A stretch of 64,000 bases of DNA from Methanobrevibacter sp. (GTDB taxonomy: Archaea > Methanobacteriota > Methanobacteria > Methanobacteriales > Methanobacteriaceae). Positions 48,963 through 58,000 of the stretch are shown here, in pieces. The stretch spans positions 1 through 64,000 of the forward strand of contig JAFQXD010000042.1 in assembly GCA_017407115.1 (NCBI GenBank), read 5' to 3'. The notes below the pieces were generated by a model, which did not search any database, was not told where the DNA came from, and saw only the letters and a program-made list of their open reading frames with translations. Position 1 is the stretch's first letter. The number at the start of each line of letters is the position of its first letter. The position numbers and the translations under genes were made by a program.

Positions 48963-51029
48963 TTAACTTAGATAACCATATTCCTTAATAACACGTTTAA
49001 AGCTCTTCTTAGTTTTCTCACTAACATTTAACTTATCAACACTTCTGGATAATTCATCCAATGTAGCCTGACTAAATGTTCCACGTTTAATATCTTCATT
49101 AAGCATCTGAACATTACTTTCATCCTTATTGAACTGGTTCCAAACAGACTTAAATCCACTATAAGCATGTTCGAAGTGTAACATACCTTGAACTGTCTTA
49201 TTAGCAGAGCCTTCATTACTATTAATAACTGTTTGTCTAGTGCTTTCAGACCAACCCTTGGTATCTAATGACATATTCTTATTACTAACTCTCTGAGAAG
49301 AATCGTCATCAAGCTGAATATTTAGATAAATACCCTTACCCTTATCAAGCTTAACTACAGATGTATTACCATAGTCGTCCGTAATAACACCACCTGATGC
49401 TTCAAGTAATTGATTAAGACCTTCTTTAGCACCTTTCAAGTTTGCTTTCTTACGTTCTTCTTTATTAGTATAACCTTTACCACCACCATTTGCTAAAAAT
49501 ACATCAACAATTGCTTCTTTACCACCAAATGCTTTTTGAACAGCAGCGTTAAGTGAAGCAGAATCTTTAAACTGCATTGTAACACCATTGATGTTAACTG
49601 TGATTTCACCAACGTCACTATAACCTCTAGCACCTTCAGAAGAACCAGAACCTAGGTTAATTGTACCTCTTGCACCGCCAGTATCAAGCATATCAAAGAA
49701 TACGTGTCCGCGTTCACCTTCCTTAGCAGTAACTTCTTTTTCATAAGAATAAGAAACAGCGCCTAATAATGGGTCATTACCATTATAAGTATGTTGAGGT
49801 ATAGTTTCTTTCTTAGAAGCAGATTTCTTAGGAGCATCAACTTCCATGCCAACAGCTTCTTTAATTGCTCTATTCAAATCATCTTCAGTTGCATAATCTT
49901 TCTGTAATTCTTTAGCAAGAGCATCAGCATCAGTTACTGGTTTATTTAATTCATCAATTCTAGCAACATTTTCATTCATCTTATATAAAATATCACTAAT
50001 TTCTGCAACTGTTTCTTCATCAGCATTAGTAAATTTTAAGAATCTTTTTATAGCTTCAGTTTCATAAATATCTGCACCATTTGCAGCATTAAATCCGATT
50101 AATTCATAATCAGCACCAGCAACAGATTCTTTTGTGTTCTCACCATGTTCAGCACGAATATTAGCATTTAAGAAATTCAATAGAGTTTCAGTCTGATTTG
50201 CCATTGTGCTGCCACCTTTACTTTCAGCAATTTGTTGCATAAGAGCAAGTTGTTCAGGAGAAGCATTTTCCATACTTTTTGCATAAGCAACAGCAAGGCG
50301 ATTCATCATATATTCATTTAAATCTAAGTTTTCATTAGCCAATTCATCAATTCTCTTATCAGCCAATTTACGTTCAGCTTTCAATACCTTATCAGCAGAA
50401 TTAGCATTTTTATGATTTTTGAGCGTTTCTTTAAGAGCATCATTAAGCGCTTTATTATCCGGCAATGTATATTCAGTAGTATATCTGCTTATTTCATTAT
50501 TATCGTTATAATGTTCTAATGTTAATGGTTCGTCCATTATGTAAACAACATTAAATATAGCAGTAATTTCGATTGGACTACCAAATCCATTATTATTGAA
50601 AGATGGCATTCCATGTTCTTTTAAACGACATACATAAACTTTTCTATCAGCAACGTCTACCATTGATTCATTAAATTGTGTAACACGTATATTGATAAGA
50701 GGAGGTAAATATCCTTTATAAAGATTTGGTCCCATCCATGTGCATAATTGTTTGAAGACTTCCATCTTATCTGTTTCTTCAAAAGTAATTTCTAATGAAG
50801 TTTCACCATACTTAAAGATAGGGACGACATATGCAGTATTGCCGTAAACCTTTTTATTTTCAGTATCTAATTTATATACTGGTTGAGTAATCTTCTTAAT
50901 AGTATACTGGAATTTAGTATACTCTTCAATTTTATCACCTTCAGCAGCATTAGGCCAGATTTCAGCACTGAATCTGTAATTGATATGTGGTCTAAGCCTT
51001 TGTATATTAAAAATATTTACAAGTCCCAT
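48963..51029 (-). CDS. Baseplate/tail protein with tube-like N-terminal domain
   Basis: A 688-residue protein. Residues 1-180 resemble tube-type domains of T4 tail proteins (INYRFSAEIWPN; TAYVVPIFKYGETSLEITFE; INIRVTQFN; then SPIEITAIFNVVYIMDEP). The rest is helical and Gln/Glu/Asn-rich, with a final helix bundle. It follows the gp14-type neck gene by three bases. A tail-completion or tube-initiating role is plausible by position. Confidence 0.55.
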   Translation of the reverse strand: MGLVNIFNIQRLRPHINYRFSAEIWPNAAEGDKIEEYTKFQYTIKKITQPVYKLDTENKKVYGNTAYVVPIFKYGETSLEITFEETDKMEVFKQLCTWMGPNLYKGYLPPLINIRVTQFNESMVDVADRKVYVCRLKEHGMPSFNNNGFGSPIEITAIFNVVYIMDEPLTLEHYNDNNEISRYTTEYTLPDNKALNDALKETLKNHKNANSADKVLKAERKLADKRIDELANENLDLNEYMMNRLAVAYAKSMENASPEQLALMQQIAESKGGSTMANQTETLLNFLNANIRAEHGENTKESVAGADYELIGFNAANGADIYETEAIKRFLKFTNADEETVAEISDILYKMNENVARIDELNKPVTDADALAKELQKDYATEDDLNRAIKEAVGMEVDAPKKSASKKETIPQHTYNGNDPLLGAVSYSYEKEVTAKEGERGHVFFDMLDTGGARGTINLGSGSSEGARGYSDVGEITVNINGVTMQFKDSASLNAAVQKAFGGKEAIVDVFLANGGGKGYTNKEERKKANLKGAKEGLNQLLEASGGVITDDYGNTSVVKLDKGKGIYLNIQLDDDSSQRVSNKNMSLDTKGWSESTRQTVINSNEGSANKTVQGMLHFEHAYSGFKSVWNQFNKDESNVQMLNEDIKRGTFSQATLDELSRSVDKLNVSEKTKKSFKRVIKEYGYLS

Positions 51030-51032
51030 AGA

Positions 51033-51890
51033 TTACCAACCCTCAAAAGGATCATAGTATTGTGGATTCTCTTCTTTAATTTCTTCAGACTTATACATGA
51101 CATTAGTCGGAACATTATCTTTTGGTTCATTGTTAATATCAGTATCAGTCATTGCATCTGTATTTGTAGATAACATATCAGATTCAGGTGCAACTTCGCT
51201 TGTCTTGTCTGTTGTAGAAGTAGAAGTATCAAGTTTAAATGTTTCTGCAAGTTCTGCATACTTTCTAAATTCATCCATTGGGTCACTATTAACATTGAGT
51301 TCATCAACGTTTTCATGATTGTTGTGCCAGACACGTAACTTGAATGTATAAGTAATTGGAGTAGACAAGAATGTTGTCTGTTCAGCAAATTCCTTTACAT
51401 TAACTACTTCATAATAAGTGTCTGAATATTCGATATAAACAATATCGCCAATCTTTGGAACCTCAGCTTCGTAAATATCCTTCATATCTGGATATGAAAG
51501 TTGAGATGCTTCATAGAAATGTTGAACAGTGCATTGACAAGTTATAATTTCTGGAAAAATCATACCCTGAAGTTCATATTGTCTCTGCATTGTTGGGATA
51601 GATTCAGTATACATCTTTAATAAGAATCTACGTTCTACATTTGCCAATGGGTCTTCACCATATAATCTATCTTTTTTAGTATCAATGTTTTTTAAATAAT
51701 ATTGAACTTCAAATCCAAACATATTATATGCTTCAGAAGAAAGTTCAGAAAGTAATGCTGCTTCTGCTTTATAACAGTCATTTTCCATACTATCGAAATA
51801 ACGTGGAGCAGTCCAGTCTTTACCTTGGACTGAACAGTTACCCTGTTTAAATAGTTTAGAAAATTCAGAAGCATATGATTGAACTGCCAT
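51033..51890 (-). CDS. Neck protein, T4 gp14-like
   Basis: A 285-residue protein resembling T4 gp14 in order: AYNMFGFEVQYYLKNID, RLYGEDPLANVERRF, VPKIGDIVYIEYSDTYYEVV, then an unstructured Asp/Ser/Thr-rich stretch and the short end YYDPFEGW (T4 gp14 also ends with a Pro-Phe acidic tail). In T4 it joins head and tail. The late box is four bases from its ATG. Confidence 0.7.
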   Translation of the reverse strand: MAVQSYASEFSKLFKQGNCSVQGKDWTAPRYFDSMENDCYKAEAALLSELSSEAYNMFGFEVQYYLKNIDTKKDRLYGEDPLANVERRFLLKMYTESIPTMQRQYELQGMIFPEIITCQCTVQHFYEASQLSYPDMKDIYEAEVPKIGDIVYIEYSDTYYEVVNVKEFAEQTTFLSTPITYTFKLRVWHNNHENVDELNVNSDPMDEFRKYAELAETFKLDTSTSTTDKTSEVAPESDMLSTNTDAMTDTDINNEPKDNVPTNVMYKSEEIKEENPQYYDPFEGW

Positions 51891-51894
51891 ACAT

Positions 51895-51906
51895 TATTTA
51901 TAAATA
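51895..51906. promoter_or_regulatory. Palindromic divergent late promoter
   Basis: TATTTATAAATA. On the minus strand it sits four bases from the gp14-like ATG; on the plus strand it leaves a leader with GGAG for gene 51931. Confidence 0.7.
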
Positions 51907-51930
51907 ATAAAGAATATTGGAGAATTTTAA

Positions 51931-52515
51931 ATGGATAAAAAATACGGAAAAATCTTTAAAACTGTTCCAAAACAATCTTTTAGCGATTATTTTTCTACTA
52001 AAAAGAGAGAAATAAATGCCGAAGAAAGATATAATGAAGCAGTTAGAATTATGCATGAACATCGATATGCTGTTTTAAATGAAGGTAAAATGGCTCAATG
52101 GATTGCTGGTATTGCATTGTCATTAGGACTTATTACTAATGCTATGGCAAGAGATTTTAATGCTCAAGCTTCATCTGGATATACAAGTCAAAAAGCAAAC
52201 ACTTCTATATTTAATAAGAATTTGCAAAAGAATTTTAATATGGAATCTGATGTACAGTTGACTGATGCAATGGTTCAAAATATTGTTGATACTGTTGCTA
52301 AGAAGATTTCAGCTAGAATGATTAAAGAAGATAAGTATGAAGAAGATGAATTACTTGAACTTCCAGAATGGAAAGACGCAGTTGAATTTTATAAGCAACT
52401 TGTAAAGGCTGATGAAAGTTTAGGTAATATGTTTTCTCGTCGTTTAGATAAAGCATTAACACAAAGTATTAGAATTGCTCCTAACATACAACGATATGTT
52501 TTAAAGAATGGTTAA
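51931..52515 (+). CDS. Unknown protein
   Basis: A 194-residue protein. A hydrophobic segment at about 58-70 (WIAGIALSLGLITNAM) is followed by Ala/Ser/Gln-rich sequence, which could be a processed signal or membrane anchor. The rest is helical. It has a ribosome binding site GGAG and its own late promoter. No family recognised. Confidence 0.6.
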   Translation: MDKKYGKIFKTVPKQSFSDYFSTKKREINAEERYNEAVRIMHEHRYAVLNEGKMAQWIAGIALSLGLITNAMARDFNAQASSGYTSQKANTSIFNKNLQKNFNMESDVQLTDAMVQNIVDTVAKKISARMIKEDKYEEDELLELPEWKDAVEFYKQLVKADESLGNMFSRRLDKALTQSIRIAPNIQRYVLKNG

Positions 52516-52521
52516 ATTAAA

Positions 52522-52545
52522 AAGGTTACTCAAACGAGTAACCTT
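52522..52545. terminator. Bidirectional terminator
   Basis: Perfect 10-bp stem AAGGTTACTC / GAGTAACCTT, loop AAAC, AT-rich on both sides. Confidence 0.8.
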
Positions 52546-52550
52546 AAATT

Positions 52551-53027
52551 TTAATTCTTACCAAGTAATGTAATTAAATCATCTTTTGTTTGTCTTGGTG
52601 TTTCATATTTAACGAATTGACCACCGCCATTTGCAAATGCTTCACAATTTTTTCTGAAGTCATCAATTAATACAGAATTTTGATCAGCATAATATTCTTT
52701 TTCTTTACCAAGATTCGTAATAATAATGTGATGTTTATCAATTTTGGTATTATTCTTTAACCAATTCAGTTTACCAATCTTACCATCTGTGAAATTTACA
52801 GAAGTTAAGATAAATAAATCTATATTTTCTTGTTCACAGAGTTTTAAAATCCATTCGTAAAGTTCTTTACCTTCAGGAAGCCACTCCATTTCTTCCCAGA
52901 ATTCTGGACCTCCTTGGTGAACTACTTCCCAGTTGACCTTGTTACCGTTAATACATTCATACTTTTCGCATTGTCCGCGAAAATTAACAATAACACCGTC
53001 CATGTCAAGAAAAATCTTATCAATCAT
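52551..53027 (-). CDS. HAD-type 5'(3')-deoxyribonucleotidase-like phosphatase
   Basis: A 158-residue protein with the HAD catalytic motif IFLDMDGVIVNF (D8, D10), a middle LFILTSVNF (Thr/Ser motif), the lysine in LGKEKEYYA, and SVLIDDFRKN (acidic motif IV). Size and the VNF after the nucleophile fit dNMP-specific 5' nucleotidases; such enzymes would adjust nucleotide pools. It starts behind a late box and an AGGAT site. Confidence 0.75.
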   Translation of the reverse strand: MIDKIFLDMDGVIVNFRGQCEKYECINGNKVNWEVVHQGGPEFWEEMEWLPEGKELYEWILKLCEQENIDLFILTSVNFTDGKIGKLNWLKNNTKIDKHHIIITNLGKEKEYYADQNSVLIDDFRKNCEAFANGGGQFVKYETPRQTKDDLITLLGKN

Positions 53028-53040
53028 AATTTATCCTATA

Positions 53041-53730
53041 TTATTTATAGATAAAATCAGAAGCTATTAGTCCAAGCGGATGTTCATCAGTCTTGGTTAT
53101 AAAAACTTCTTGAATATATTTTGGTTGATTATTTAGGTTTTCTATACCAAATTTAAGTTTTAATTCAAGTCGTAACGATTCACAGAGCGAGAATGCGTCA
53201 ATAATATCAGAAGTTGGTGCTGCACCTTTCTTACCGTCTTTTACTGGAGGTAAGTCAGAAATATCCAATAAAATATTACCATAACTCTTTTTCTCATTCA
53301 TTTCAAGAAGAGTATTTTTCATTCTGATTTTATCAGCATTACCATAATCAGAGAAAAGTTTTTTATTCTGATTAGGTGGATAAAATCTGAGTTTTTTACC
53401 TTCTCTAAAGAGCATTTGTTTGATATACCCTTCAAATTCTGCCAAATCAAAGACTTTACCACTTTTACCACGAGATAAAGCAAAGGCTTCAACTGCTATA
53501 TAATCACAATCTTTACACCATTCTAAAATAGTATCTTCTAAGAAACTATAACGTTGATATATGTTATTGTAATCTTTATAACTGTAAAAGACCAACCCTG
53601 GTAATATAGCATTTTTCTTGACAGTTGTAAATCCATGTCTTTCTAAATTCTGAATATTAAATTTATTGTCAACTTCTTCGACAACGACACCAGAACTGGT
53701 AATGGATAAGTCTAAACCTGCAATTTTCAT
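53041..53730 (-). CDS. RuvC-like Holliday junction resolvase (RNase H fold)
   Basis: A 229-residue protein with the start IAGLDLSITSSGVVV (D7), a second acid in YIAVEAFALSRG, and a C-terminal TSDIIDAFSLCES, the acidic triad layout of RuvC-type nucleases. The role would be resolving branched DNA before packaging, done in T4 by the unrelated gp49. AAAGGTGAA precedes the ATG. Confidence 0.75.
   Translation of the reverse strand: MKIAGLDLSITSSGVVVEEVDNKFNIQNLERHGFTTVKKNAILPGLVFYSYKDYNNIYQRYSFLEDTILEWCKDCDYIAVEAFALSRGKSGKVFDLAEFEGYIKQMLFREGKKLRFYPPNQNKKLFSDYGNADKIRMKNTLLEMNEKKSYGNILLDISDLPPVKDGKKGAAPTSDIIDAFSLCESLRLELKLKFGIENLNNQPKYIQEVFITKTDEHPLGLIASDFIYK
53042..53049 (-). promoter_or_regulatory. 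Late promoter box for the nucleotidase gene
   Basis: TATAAATA on the minus strand inside the end of the resolvase gene, 14 bases before the ATG at 53027. Confidence 0.5.
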
Positions 53731-53758
53731 AATTTCACCTTTAAAATAAACACTTTTC

Positions 53759-53770
53759 TATTTATAAATA
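53759..53770. promoter_or_regulatory. Palindromic divergent late promoter
   Basis: TATTTATAAATA between the resolvase gene (minus, leader with AAAGGTGAA) and the tail gene at 53778 (plus, seven-base gap to the ATG). Confidence 0.65.
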
Positions 53771-53777
53771 TTTATGT

Positions 53778-55055
53778 ATGGCTAATATATATGTTGATTT
53801 GAAAAATGGTGAAATTCCAGCAATACCATTTGCGACTGGAAAAATATTTGATGCTAATTCGCCTATTGATAAGTCAAAAATACCAATAGACCCAGAAACA
53901 ACAGACACCAATGATAATATTGATGAAAAAATAGCATCTGATAATTTTATTACTCCGGCGGAATATTATAATAAGATTTCTGACGGAACACATGGTAGTG
54001 TTGAAAAAGATAAGCAGGGTTATTATAATGAAAATGGAACAAACTCTAATATTGAAATAAAGTGGTTCTGGTTAGAAGAATTAAAGAACTGGTGTACTTA
54101 TATGGTTTCAACAAATGGCCATGAAGCACTTAATATTTTTACATTAAGCGTTTGGAATGGTAAGAATGGTTGGATTAGTATTGCAAATAGAACAATGGCT
54201 GGTGATCCTTATTCAATTACACAAGATTTATTTTGCATTCGTAAATTCCAAGAACCATTTTTATTAGATGCGAGAGGATATTATGTATCTAATAATACAT
54301 TTATTTCTGGAACAGATATACATATATATGAAAAACTTTATTCTGGTAAAAATGATATTACGCAAATACGTGGTTTAGTTCAAAATGTATATCAAGATCA
54401 TGTTGAGTCTTTATTGCCATTTAGATTACAACATATTATGGGTTTTAGATTACAGAAAAATACAAAATATACAATAAATGACCAAAATAATTTCCAAACA
54501 ATACGTTGGAATACTTTATATAATCCACTTACCGCAGAAAAAGTAATTGGTACTTATTTAGGTGCATATGCACAAGCAAACGTAAGATACCCAATATCAA
54601 CTGGTATTCCTACTGTTTGGCGATTGCCATCTGGTGATATATTTTTAGCTACAACATTTTATTGGAATGCTGATAATGGCAATGCATATTATTTTGCAAA
54701 AGATGAAGGTGGATTATTTAGAAAAAGATTTTATAAAACTGGTGATACACCGGAATTTAAGATGATGGGTGATAATGACTTTACTGCTGCATCATGGATT
54801 AATTCATTATGTGCTAATTATTTTGGTTCTGGTAATAATAAGACAATAGAAAATGATTGGTTAAGAGAAAAACCACCAGCAACCAATGATGAAACAGATT
54901 ATTCTATTGATTATACTAATATGCTTGATACAACTAAAACGTTTGAACAACATAATATAAATAAAGAAAATTCTATGAAGTGTTCTTTCACAATTCATAG
55001 ACCAAATGTTACAACAGAAGAAGCTCAGACACCTGATTACGCTAGAAAGTGGTAA
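53778..55055 (+). CDS. Tail fibre or baseplate-associated protein
   Basis: A 425-residue protein rich in Asn, Tyr and Trp with repeating short strands (FWLEELKNWCTYMVSTNG; TLSVWNGKNGWISI; PTVWRLPSGDIFLATTFYWN). Composition, late promoter and its place ahead of a 1629-residue adhesin-like gene suggest a tail fibre component. No family recognised. Confidence 0.5.
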   Translation: MANIYVDLKNGEIPAIPFATGKIFDANSPIDKSKIPIDPETTDTNDNIDEKIASDNFITPAEYYNKISDGTHGSVEKDKQGYYNENGTNSNIEIKWFWLEELKNWCTYMVSTNGHEALNIFTLSVWNGKNGWISIANRTMAGDPYSITQDLFCIRKFQEPFLLDARGYYVSNNTFISGTDIHIYEKLYSGKNDITQIRGLVQNVYQDHVESLLPFRLQHIMGFRLQKNTKYTINDQNNFQTIRWNTLYNPLTAEKVIGTYLGAYAQANVRYPISTGIPTVWRLPSGDIFLATTFYWNADNGNAYYFAKDEGGLFRKRFYKTGDTPEFKMMGDNDFTAASWINSLCANYFGSGNNKTIENDWLREKPPATNDETDYSIDYTNMLDTTKTFEQHNINKENSMKCSFTIHRPNVTTEEAQTPDYARKW

Positions 55056-55059
55056 ATAA

Positions 55060-58000
55060 ATGGAATCTTTTATTTTTAATGATTTTAAGAGAAGAATAAT
55101 TGAAGGCGAAGTGCCTCTATCAGATACTTGGACACTGTTCCCAGTAAATAAGTCATTTACTGCGGAATTTGATGGTAAACTTGAGTATATTAAAAGTAGT
55201 AATGATCTTAAATTGTTTTATCAAGCAAATCATAAAGATGAAATTTATGATTTTGACAATTTTAAAACAAATATGCTTTTGGAAAAGTATATTTATCAAA
55301 AACTTGAAACCACTGATTTAAAATCAAAACCATTTTTTGTTACTGAAGACAATTTTGAATATTTCTTAACTATATTTCCAGGACAAGAACATTTAAAAGA
55401 ACTGTTCTTTTCTGCTAATCCAGAACGTACTGTTTTTTATAATTTTACAAGACCCGACCATACAGTTAAAGAAGCTGTTGGCGATAATATTGTAGATAAA
55501 GTTGTCTTTCGTGGTTTTTATTATGTAAATACAGCAGAAGAATTAAAATGGTGTGCAGAAAAGGTTAATGGAACAATTTATGATAATAAAATCAATATTG
55601 TATTAGGTGATAATATTGGTGTTAATAAAGAAAATTTTACAATTGATTCAATAGCAAATACATCTATTGATAATAATTCTGATTTTAAAATAATTAATTT
55701 TTCGATCGGTTCAAATCCAGCACAGCCATTTGAAGGTATTTTCTATGGTAATGGTTTTAAATTTGTTAATATAATTCTTGATTGTCAAGAAGATGTTAAT
55801 GGTATTTTTGGTTATATTGGAACAGAAGGTATAGTTTCTACTGTTAGAATTGATGGTGTTAATATTTTAAGATGTAAAAAAGCAATTTCATTAACACATT
55901 TAACAACTGATGGTTCTAACATTTATGCAGGTATATTATGTGGCAAAAATAATGGTGCTATAGAAAATGTAGAACTTAATGGTAACGTTATTTTTACAAA
56001 GTTTGTTCCTAAAATGTATCATTCTAAAATGAAGACTGATAATAAGGACCAAGCTCAATCAACTACAACTTTTGAATATTATCCAAATTATTATTGTTAT
56101 GATAATCCAGGTAATATTATTCCTTACATTGGTTATTTTAATGAAGGTGTTTTCGCAACATTTTCTGGATATAATGTGCAAGGTAATATTCAATTCTATT
56201 GGAATACTGAATCTCCAGTTCTTTATGAAGGTATAACTCAAGATACAAATGCTATACAATCACCATTGGAATGGTATTATTTCGATTCTCGTCCAAATAT
56301 TAGTGATGAGACACATTCGTATTTTTACATGTATAATACTTATGTTAAGAATCGTCTTAATGTATTATGGTATGATGGAACTATTATTGATAAAGCCGCT
56401 CAAATAGCAGGTCAAAAAGCTGGACAAATCTGTTCTAATGGTTTATATTTAATAGAACCATCAGATTTATTGGGATATGATCCTAATGGTACATATCTTA
56501 GAACTCAATATGGTTTAAGCCCACAAATATATGATAGATTAAAATATGCACAATATTTTAATAAGTCTATAAAATTATCTCAACAAAATAGAGCAGCATA
56601 TTATGTTTCACCATTAATTGGTAACAATAATAATATTGTTAATAATGTTTGTATATCATGTTCTGCATATACGTCTGGAACTTTTGTTGGTTTCATGGGT
56701 GGTATTGCTGGTATGCAAAATTATGGTAATCTTTCAAATATATGTAGTTGTATTAGTGCATATGATGTTCCAGAAACTTCTATTGATTTAAAACAAAAAA
56801 CATATTATAAGCGTGATTGGGAATATAATACTTTAAATGGTGTTGAATATGTATTCCCAAAGAAGAGCATTAAAAATATTGGTGGTTTATTTGGTGCTTG
56901 TGTTGTTCAAGGCAATTATGGAATTCCTGGACTTACAATAACTAATGTTGTTGCTCATTTAAATAATAAAAATAATATTATTTTCAGAGATAGCCTTGAT
57001 ACCCCAATGTATGATGACTATTATTTTAATAATAGATTTGGAACATTTGCTGCAATGATGGAGCTTAATACTTCTAACATTAGTGATTTTTGGAATTATA
57101 CTCATGAATTAAATAATCCGCAAAATAGATGTATTAAAGTAACAAATGGCATTTTTGGTTATGCTGAATATTTTGCTGCTGAAGATGGTGTATTAAAATG
57201 CTCTCCATATTGTATTGAATCAGAAGGAGTTAATAATTACCAATATTGGATGTATGGTGTTGCTTCACCATTATTTGCTGAATTGAAACCTACTTATTTG
57301 GCAACGCCATCTATTATTTCAACATTATTTGAAAACGTTGGTACTCCATTAGAAAATAATAATACATATTCTCATGTTGGTATTTTTGGGGTTGACCAAA
57401 ATTTTGCTGCACCATTCTCTAATCCTAATTTCTGGTCAATTAATACAGAATTAGATTTACCTGGTGTTGGTGGCACTCAAATAGAAGATACCGTTAATCA
57501 TACTACTGGCAACTTTGATGTATTTACTGCTGCTGGTGGTATTCCAAATAGTATTATTGATAGATTAAATACGCCATATTCTGAAAACTTCTCGATCGAC
57601 GTTAGTTTAATGGCATCAAAACTTGTTTATTGGGAAAATTGTCAGATTAATAATAATTATCAACAAGCAGCACAAGTTTTTACAACAGTTAAATATCCAG
57701 CTGCAGCACAAATTCAACTTGCTTATTGTGCAACAGCAGTAGATGCAAATATGAATGCTGTTGGTGATATTTTACAATGTAACGGTGCAATAACTCAAGC
57801 AGCTACGGCAGTTGGTTATAACTCTCATAATGTCTTAGATTATGCAGCAAATAAAGTTATAAGTACATATCCATATTTTGGTTCAGATTTAGAGCTCGTT
57901 CCAAACTATGATTTGACTTATTTACGAGATCAATTAGGTCATGGTTTTAAAAAGGTAGCATTTACAGCACAAAATCCAGCATTTAATCAGGCACAATCCG

